Source of the DNA: Halictus rubicundus
Lineage: Eukaryota; Arthropoda; Insecta; Hymenoptera; Halictidae
Reading direction: 5' to 3'
Length of the DNA stretch: 64,000 bases
Assembly (NCBI RefSeq): GCF_050948215.1
Contig: NC_135152.1
Coordinates: 8,466,310 to 8,530,309, forward strand
Shown here: positions 56,700-64,000 of the stretch, piece after piece
Position numbering within the stretch: the first letter of the stretch is position 1
How the letters are laid out: each line of letters opens with the position of its first letter
The notes under the pieces: generated by a model
The model's database searches: none
Seen by the model: only the letters and a program-made list of their open reading frames with translations
What the model was told of the DNA's origin: nothing
Made by a program: the position numbers and the translations under genes

Positions 56700-58245
56700 T
56701 CAATTTCAATAATCATGAAATAAAACAAAATGTGACACCGGTTTCTTGACCAGCCACGATACGGTTAGTCTTAAAATCCGCAATACGCAAATGCTGGTAA
56801 CAATTCTTCGAGCACAAAGGTGCAAAAGCACCCGGCCGAAGGAAGGAAGAATCGAATCGCAAGACGAAAAACAATAACGGGCCGGCCGGCGAGCTCGATT
56901 CGAGCGAGAATAACAGGATATCGTTTCTCGTGATTCATTTTGTTGTCATTAACTACGCGGACCGTTTAATTACCGATATCTTCGTTCCGTTTAATTAGCC
57001 CGTCGTCGTTCCACGTAGCGCAAATCGATTTCAAAGGCACGGACACGTCGACGCGCTTAGCGACGAACTTTCGACACGACTCCCGTCGGGGCTCTGGTTA
57101 CGCTGGCTGGGGTGTAGTCGAAGACTCGCATGATCGGCGCAACGATAGCTAGAGTGATTCACGATGAGCCTCGTTACGGCCGCGGTTCGAAGTTGCCCGT
57201 CCAATCAGGATTTTATCTCGAGCGTCATCGGTTGCAACGACGTGGCGTGCCAATTGATTTCCCCGATACCGCGGGAACTTAAGCAGATACAACCCGTGCG
57301 CTTCCGGGTAAACTTTCGCGCGATTAAGACCGGTAATGTTCGCGGAATTACCGCGAGATAGCTCAAATCCCAACCTTTCGTCGGGTACTCAACCACGTGC
57401 GCTGGTTATTATCGATCCCGCACCCCCTCCCCTCACCCCCCGCGCGAACCATACATTTATTTTGCTTAAAACCGAAAACTGCGACTACGTAAGCCGCGCG
57501 GCCAGGTGATCTGCCGCTTCTGTGCAGAGATGCCAGACGAATATTAAAATACGACTGCCGGAACGAACGATTGCGCAGAAACATACATATTTATCGAGGT
57601 ATTTAGGCGAACGAGAATTAAACGCTGCCTGTCACTTCTTTGCCCGTTGCTGCTTTAAATCGCAATGTCCTGCGAAACGCCTCGAGAAACTGAAATTGCC
57701 ATCAGTTCAACGAGACAAAAATGAAAATAACTGTGCACACGTTCTGAAACATGACGCCCATTCCTATAACCTTTCAAGGACATTGTCTGTGCATTGTAAT
57801 GACACCGGCATGGTTTTAAAATTTATAAAACGAGGTCTGATTATTAACACGTGAATCCCATGTCCCATGGGTCAGACATGAGAAGACAACGAGCTCTGAA
57901 AATCTTATTTATTGTAACACAAATAAATTCAGTTGAAAACCGTTTCAATTCTACATGTAGAATGTTAGAATGTTAGAATATAGAATGTTTCTATTACATG
58001 TAGCTTATGTTACGTGAGTGTTATTGGTTTACATAGGAAGGAACTAATACAAGTGGGAACACAGTGCACGCCACTGAGAAGCTTTGTTTCCAGTGTTTTA
58101 CGTTCGTTCTCATAGCCTGGGCATTGTTGTGACTCATGGTAAGTGTATGCAACTGTGATTGAAAGGAAACATGCAGTCGGACATTACACGATTATTTGAA
58201 TATAATTCTGTACTTACAATACATTAGAATAAAATAGAATAAAAT
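56700..58245. other. Gene-free interval with small repeats
   Basis: CpG-rich from 56800 to 57500, then AT-rich. Short repeats of TTAGAATG lie at 57960-57985 between two CTACATGTA/TACATGTAG words (57951-58003). A palindromic CCCATGTCCCATGGG lies near 57857. A run of AATAAAATAG units (58227-58250) precedes the next MITE. Confidence 0.45.
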
Positions 58246-58251
58246 AGAATA

Positions 58252-58463
58252 CAGTGGTTTCTCGATACTTGTCAAGAACGCGGGTCTTGCCAGCGACATA
58301 TATCGTGCAGACGATACTATTACGTAGAGATCCAGGAGAGAGTATTATGATTACACTTCTCGGCGTTCGAGGTCTTTCGATCTCCGAGACCCCATGGTAG
58401 TGGGAGGATAGTTCTGCGACTTCTATCGGGCAGGTGTTTGCGACATATATCGAGAGAAGACTG
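58252..58463 (-). mobile_element. TA-flanked pogo/Tigger-like MITE, copy 14
   Basis: A minus-orientation 212-bp copy with TA on both sides. It starts CAGTGGTTTCTCGATACTTG and ends CGAGAGAAGACTG. It belongs to the TACTATTA subfamily, although the TTCTTTGATCC part is altered to CGTAGAGATCC. CGGCGTTCGAGG and GTAGTGGGAGGATAG remain recognisable. Confidence 0.85.
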
Positions 58464-58469
58464 TATAAT

Positions 58470-59515
58470 TCTGTACGAAGAAACCAAGAATAGAACGTGA
58501 CGTGAAACTAAAATTAACCGTGCACGTGCCAGTATCCTCGAAGAGGTTAAAGATGTAACGGGTAATTTAATGGCGCCGATCGAGCAAATCGCAGCGATCC
58601 GAGCAGATCCCTGTAAATCGCTGGTGTCTACAAATCCGTAGAACGGCAGCCGTCGGCAGTATTATCGAGACCATCGAAAAACTGGCCGTGACCCCCGCTT
58701 TTATTGCGAATCAAGTTGTTCTGCACGAAAGGTTTGCCGGTTATCACAACCCGCCGTAAAACTCTGATCACGTCTATTACGTTCGTGACCGGCAGCCGAA
58801 TGTTATCCCGTCAGTCAATTGCGCGGCCGTAAAATATGTCACCGGGCCGCGTATTAACGCGGCGTCAAATCGTGCCGTGTAAAACAACGACAAATGGAAA
58901 AGTCGACGGAACGTGCTTTAATCCCCGTGCTTTCATCGTCAGATATCGAACGGAGCAATTCCGGGGGGGGGGGGGGATTTATTTGCATCGGAGCGAAAGG
59001 GTTATTCCGAGAGAGGGACCTAAAACAGCCCTTGCGCCCGAATTCAAAGGAAACATCGCGATTAGGGTGATTTATCCGCGAGATTAGGAGAGGTCGAAAA
59101 CGATCGGTGTTATTATTAGGTTCTGGGGATCGTGTTAGGCGGTGCACGCGTCCCCACGGACCTCCGGAATGACGTGGAAATGTTTTCTTGAAAAACCGTA
59201 AACAGAATTCCAGTTTTGCACTTTGCAATTTATTTTTTCCACACGGCGACGGACCGCTTTCTCGGTTGCAATCCCATTACCAACAGCGGCGCTCCGCACG
59301 TCATTACAAAACCTGCAGACATTGTATTTTAAACCGTTACAGTACCCCAAAATGTTGCAACGTATAATCCGCGAGAAGTAATTCCATCCTACAGGTCCTC
59401 AACCGTGAAATTCTCAACACGTGATTTAAGCTAACAAACTTAACAACCGCGGCTGGGTTGCGCGTTAACCCTTATATTTCACACTCGCTTGCCACACCTT
59501 CGTTATTTGTACGTA
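58470..59515. other. Gene-free interval
   Basis: CpG-rich with a poly-G run at 58963-58975. The 124-codon minus frame at 58854-59228 has no domain. No repeat terminus was recognised. Confidence 0.4.
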
Positions 59516-59520
59516 CGTCC

Positions 59521-59940
59521 AACATTTCGGGATTGTTAGGCGACTTTCCACTCCGTCAGTGTGATTCTACTTTCTTTTATTCTTCTTAAATACTTGGATA
59601 TTTTGAAAACATATATTTCCAACAATCGTACATTCGTTCATTAATCCTTTTTACGTATACTTAACATTTTAGGTGTTTTAGTTGACCTTTCACTCTGTCA
59701 CAATAATTCTACTTTATTTTATTCCTCTTCTCAAATGCTCGGATCTTTTAAACGATATTATATACTCCAAGATGGCAGTTCATTCATCCTTTTTATTTGC
59801 CTTCAACATTTTAGGATTGTTAGTTGACTTTCTACTTTTTAATTATTTTGTCATTATTCTTCGGCTCCTGTGTGTTTTAAAAAATGTTGTCTACTTCGAG
59901 GAAATAGTTGATTAATTCTTTTAAGATTAATAGACCAGTA
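59521..59940. repeat. Three-unit tandem repeat, period 142 bp
   Basis: Units begin at 59521 (AACATTTCGGGATTGTTAGG), 59663 (AACATTTTAGGTGTTTTAG) and 59805 (AACATTTTAGGATTGTTAG), exactly 142 bp apart. Each continues with a GACTTTC-type block. The first two share CTCCGTCA/CTCTGTCA, TTCTACTTT and TCATTAATCCTTTTT/TCATTCATCCTTTTT near their ends. The third unit diverges after about 40 bp. A 77-codon frame through the array is membrane-like only because of T-richness. Confidence 0.8.
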
Positions 59941-59944
59941 CATT

Positions 59945-60735
59945 TCAAGATATTCTTTACAAAATCTGCAATATTTTCCGCTGAATTCAATTGCAAGGTA
60001 CATGAAAATCAATCGATGGCTAAATCAATTCACTGACACTGCGAGTTTGTGTGCTATTATGTAAAAGGCCTTGGGCGTGACGAACTCAGTTGGAAAGCGT
60101 TAACGCGACTCCGCATTCCATTTAGAAAATAATGATAACGTGCTTTATATTTTAATTCTTCAAATATTGTGGTAGCCAAAAACCCCTCTCTTATTTTATT
60201 TTATTCATGTCGCAACGCGAATTCGACATCGGAAAAACGCCAGAAAAACTGTTTGGCCGACATGATATATTCTGCTGTCATCGGCGTTTTTTGTCATCAT
60301 TTCACGAGTAATATAATTTTAATTCTATATAAAAAACAAACCAATAAATAAAATGAACGCCCGCCAAACATTTTTTCGGGACACAATAACAAATTACAAA
60401 ATCAGCGTATAGTTTCGTTTCGAGAATACGGATTTCTTGCACAATATTAATTTAATATCCATTGTTTCTTTGCTTCTTTCTCTTCCACAATTTCGAAACT
60501 CAATGAAAACATTCTCCTTTCATTTCTCGTCCGTAATAAATCGGGGGACTGCGAAAGAGTATAATCATATCGAACGCTTGCCTTACAATTCAATTTCATG
60601 ATTTCAGATGAAAACAGTATTTCATTTCATTTGTCGCTGCAAATCCAGCCGTGTAACCATACGCTAGATTACAATAGAAAGTTAAAAATAATCGAATTTT
60701 GCGTTCCAAACCTGCGACGCCTCAGAGACGTCACT
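59945..60735. other. AT-rich gene-free interval
   Basis: No gene or repeat end recognised. The frames are short and AT-biased. Confidence 0.4.
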
Positions 60736-60739
60736 TTAA

Positions 60740-61164
60740 CACTAGAACTACCGATCCAGTCAAAATTACTGGCCCCTAATTTTTGTTGTCCCTAATGTTT
60801 TTTGAAACTGTCAAAATTTTTTCATCAAAAATTTTTCATCGCATATTATAATTGAAGTTGTGTGAACTCTGAACGGATACAACCTTGTCACTGCTACAAA
60901 GCAGTATACAGTGTTTTCTCGATATACGTCAACAACAGGGGTCTTGCCAGCGACATATATCGTCCAGGAGATACTATAATTCTTTGATCCATCGTACCTG
61001 ACCCGTATTACGTTTACATTTCTCGGCGTCCGAGGCCTTCGAGCTTCACCTTTACACCCCGCGGTAGTGGGGATAGTTCCGCGACGTTTATCATCCAGGC
61101 CTTGGCGACATATATCGAGAAAAGACTGTACATCAGTCGCGTTTATTGCTCGGTAATCCTAGCG
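60740..61164. mobile_element. TTAA-type element interrupted by a TA-MITE
   Basis: The outer flanks are TTAA (60736-60739 and 61165-61168). The left end is CACTAGAACTACCGATCC and the inverted right end is CGCTAGGATTACCGAGC, an imperfect terminal inverted repeat of about 14 bp. The left part holds CAGTCAAAATTACTGG, as in the related ends at 35.4 and 36.9 kb. Removing the inserted 220-bp MITE and its duplicated TA leaves an element of about 203 bp. Confidence 0.78.
60909..61128 (-). mobile_element. TA-MITE copy 15, nested in a TTAA element
   Basis: A full 220-bp copy with TA flanks (60907-60908, 61129-61130). It starts CAGTGTTTTCTCGATATACG and ends CGAGAAAAGACTG. It belongs to the TACTATAATTCTTTGATCC subfamily and retains GGCGTCCGAGGCC and ACACCCCGCGGTAGTGGGG. 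Its position inside the TTAA element dates it as the later insertion. Confidence 0.92.
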
Positions 61165-61179
61165 TTAAGACAAAGTGTT

Positions 61180-64000
61180 AAGCTAATCAAGAGAAGAGTT
61201 TATAAGCTATAGGTTTATAACCTTAAAATTTAAAATCAACCGTAAACGCGGGGGCCTCCGACTTTTCCCACGCTCACGTGCATAAAATCGCCGACAGGAC
61301 GGTGCCGATGATCAAGAATTCCCGTGACTCGCAGACTGATTGTGCGACACGTCCGGTCACGTGAGTTCCCGTGATTCTAATTCAGTGGGACGTAAAACGG
61401 CGTGGCGCGTCGCGTCGTCGGTACGTGTTCGCATGTCGAATCCTATTTCGGGCTTATTGCCCCGTGTCGGGTACGCGGAAGATCGCGCGGGGATCCAGCG
61501 AAAAATCGGCTCCCGGCTGGTACGTGGCTGCATATCAAAGAAATCGGTCGGGCAGATCGAATGTTCGGTTCGACGTGGGAAATGGGGGTGCGGAGGAAAG
61601 ACGCCTTGGCTCGTCGATTCAGATGTTTAAGGTCTGGAAGAGGGTTGGGGGGGGGTGTCGTCGTCGGCGGCTAGAAACGTCTCAGACTCAAAGGGCGAGA
61701 CAGGAATAAACGGCAGGGAGGGGGGCCCGTCTTTCCGAGGCAATGGAACGAAAGGATGACTGCGACAGGTCGAAAATCCAATTTCGCGCGAAAGGAAACG
61801 ATCACCGGGTGTACCCCCGACGAACCTACATCGCCGAGAATTCGTGCGCGGTCCCCCCTCGACCGCGGGTAGCATTCTCGGCGAACGATTCGCGTAAAAC
61901 CCTTGTGCAGGGGCGGTTTACGAGCCGACCTCGCGACCCGAAAGACGTACTCGCGTCGTCGGAATTCGATCGTCGCGTCGCACCAGGGCAAAAACAAAAC
62001 CGTTCCACGTTGCCAGCCAGTCGGCCGAGTCCGACCTGGTCCCGTTTCCCCGGCGCGCGTCCCCGCTCGGCCGCGCGCGAGAGGAGAGGAAAGAAAAACT
62101 TGCGCGATGAAATTGCGATTTCACCGTGCCGCCACGGTGTCGGTAAATATTTACCTGTCAGGCGGCTGGCTGTTCGTTTCCCTCCGGTCGCTTCTGCTCT
62201 TTAATTAACACCCGTTGTCCCTCTCTCCTTTTGCGATCTTCCCTCTCTCCGCCGGCGTGTTACCGCGGCACTTCACGCTCGGAGGATCCGCGGCGTCGCG
62301 CGTCGAGTACGCGGCCACATAGCAGAGAGTCTTTTCGCGTTTCGGCGCGTGTATCACGCTGTTTCCACCGTCTTCTTCCCCTCGATCGCGACGCAACGAG
62401 AGTTGAGCTCCTTCCGGGAGGTTCGATCCGGATCGAACGACGATATAATCTTGCGCCGCGGAACGACTATACCTGTCACCAGTTTTCACCCTATCGACCC
62501 GTCTCGCTCGTCAAGACTCCGGCGGGACACGGCTACGCGGCGTTTTGCGACGCGTCCGAACGATCGTCGGCGTGACACACGCGTGCACCGCGGGTAAACG
62601 ACCCTCCTCCCGACTTCCGGCGTGACGGCCCGCGGCGCTAATGGACTCTAATGGATCGCGGATCCGTGGGAAAAAAGTTTGGTCGGTTGCTCGGAAATCG
62701 AACGAACCGGACACCGCCGTCGAGGGGCCGAGTTTCAATGGAGTATCTGGATTCACCTGGACAGGTTCCACCTGGGCAGAACCACTGGGCACGTCCTAAC
62801 GATCTCGAGGGTTTCGTCGTCGGCTAAGCTCTACGCACTACACATCCAACACTCTCTAGGTCGCCACAACACTGCGCACTTTTATAAATCCAGCGTGGAG
62901 CTCTTCATTGTCCGGAGGTCGCTGTCCGGCATGCTTAGGGGACGCGCATTGTTTCAGAGACGATCCCGGAACGGACGTCGCGCTGGCAGAGTCGTTGGAA
63001 CAACGTGTTCTCGATGGCAGTCGGAAGGAGGTTTGCCGGACATTCCGCGGTCACGGTGACCGGCGAGCGGCGAGTCGTGGGTCGGTTCGCATCGCGTCAC
63101 GTCGCGGGTACCGGGTCCACACTGACGGGTCGACGACGAAGACGACGGCGGCCACGACGACGAGATACGTCTCCGGAGACGAAGGCTCGGCACGCGAGTT
63201 CGCCGGCCGACTGAAGCACGGTTCGACTGTCGCGTCGGCCGACCCCGAACCCGAAACTCGCCTGTTCGTCCTCTTCGTCCAACTCGATCCGCCATCTCGT
63301 TCGGTTCCCCATGAGGTGGCCGAGGGTGGCACGGGGTAAAGAGGGCATAAACAGAGACCGCCAGGGGAGGGATGCCGGGAGAGGGTGGTGCGCCTGCGCC
63401 AGGTGAATCAGCCGACGAGACTCTCTTCCTTCTACTTTATGCCTGACACTCGCGCTACTCCTGCGCTCTGCTTGTGCAGGTGAAACGGATACGGGGGAGG
63501 GGGGAGAAAAAAAATGCCAAGTGTCTTTTTTAACCTTTCTTTCTTTCGCGTACGACCAGCCGAAGAGACCCTCCTCGCCTGGCGATGACCGGTCTCTTGC
63601 ATGGTCGCGCGGCTGTGTGTTTCGAGGGATACGTAAGTTACGATACTCGGCGACCGGCCAAACTCCCGAGCACTCTAATCGATTAAAGTATTAACACTAT
63701 GGTAGCTCGCCGCTAGTCGGGTTTTGTGTTTCTTTGTGCCACGACGACGCGACCGTGGATCCAGTTATTACTGCCAGTCGAATGCGAGGACGAGGGTCGT
63801 ACGGACGACGCGTATGCCGATGTGCTCGCCGATACCACCGAGTGATTACACTTATTACCGCGGGCACGGTGGTTTGTAATTGGTCCGGGTGACGTAACAC
63901 GAGTGACTGGAACGATTCGCGCGAGAGATAACCGACGAAGAAAATTGTTTTCTCGAAAATGTCGAAACTCGTTTCGAGAACGTAGGCTTGACAGTTAGGG
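61180..64000. other. CpG-rich right flank, possible neighbourhood of a gene start
   Basis: About 2.8 kb of mostly CpG-rich DNA with no transposable-element ends or microsatellites. There are many overlapping frames of 80-153 codons on all six frames and no recognised domain. A TATAAA at 62883-62888 is followed 24 bp later by TCATTG, and a CTCTGCTTGTGCAGGTGAAA at about 63468 resembles splice-site sequence. These are weak hints of a promoter or noncoding first exon, not evidence of one. Confidence 0.35.

Noticed and set aside
1808..61128. CRISPR-like or regulatory array made of the recurring 200-bp units
   Set aside because: Copies are scattered at irregular spacing in both orientations, each with its own TA duplication and inverted ends, which is the pattern of transposition and not of an array.
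62908..63339. 143-codon plus-strand frame close to a TATA-like motif
   Set aside because: The frame begins at a TTG, not an ATG, overlaps open frames in the other phases and on the other strand, and has no domain.

Overview
This window looks like gene-poor nuclear DNA from an insect, most likely a hymenopteran such as an ant, bee or wasp. The insect call rests on a decayed mariner transposon, many short TA- and TTAA-flanked inverted-repeat elements, and CpG-rich tracts alternating with AT-rich ones. The hymenopteran call is an inference from general resemblance, including the long (CT)n/(GA)n microsatellites, and is not proven. I found no bacterial-style operon and no open reading frame that I can assign to a host protein. 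The long open frames are in CpG-rich or microsatellite DNA, are often open on both strands at once, and contain no recognisable domain. No tRNA, rRNA or CRISPR array was seen. The window is best read as intergenic DNA or the inside of a very long intron. Isolated short exons cannot be excluded by eye.

What can be read clearly is the transposon content. (1) A family of roughly 200-bp elements with TA target duplications and CAGTG-type inverted termini (pogo/Tigger-like by its ends) is present in 22 whole or partial copies from 1.8 to 61.1 kb. At least three structural variants exist. (2) Short elements with 8-bp target duplications and TAGACTGCGGAT-type ends (hAT-like) occur at 7.6, 33.0, 36.9, 41.9, 42.1 and 52.5 kb, with loose ends elsewhere. 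(3) Several TTAA-bounded (piggyBac-like) groups lie at 9.7, 12.7, 14.1, 26.0, 48.9, 51.4, 56.5 and 60.7 kb. (4) CAGGGTG-ended elements lie at 30.0 and 34.5 kb. (5) A dispersed family with a shared core of about 30 bp has eight copies, two of which extend to about 500 bp in inverted orientation (40.2 and 48.2 kb). (6) One mariner copy (23.47-24.73 kb) still has both inverted ends, but its transposase is broken by frameshifts and a stop.

Layout. 1-9 kb: CpG-rich start, then AT-rich DNA with TA-MITEs and a strong 29-bp-arm hairpin at 6.6 kb. 9-14.4 kb: a MITE cluster plus three TTAA elements. 14.4-25 kb: long CT/GA microsatellites, more TA-MITEs and the mariner. 25-40 kb: mixed CpG-rich and AT-rich DNA with TA, hAT-like and CAGGGTG elements. 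40-52 kb: the inverted repeat pair, tandem hAT-like elements and a possible LTR fragment. 52-60 kb: AT-rich DNA with few elements, ending in a 142-bp-period tandem repeat. 60.7-61.2 kb: a TTAA element split by a TA-MITE. 61.2-64 kb: CpG-rich, microsatellite-poor DNA, the best place to look for a promoter or first exon of a neighbouring gene.

Nothing here supports a complete new protein-based system. The observations most worth following are the dense TA-MITE family with conserved internal palindromes, the conserved core shared by otherwise divergent repeats, the nested and abutting insertions, the 6.6-kb hairpin, and nuclear-receptor-like half sites carried inside the CAGGGTG elements.
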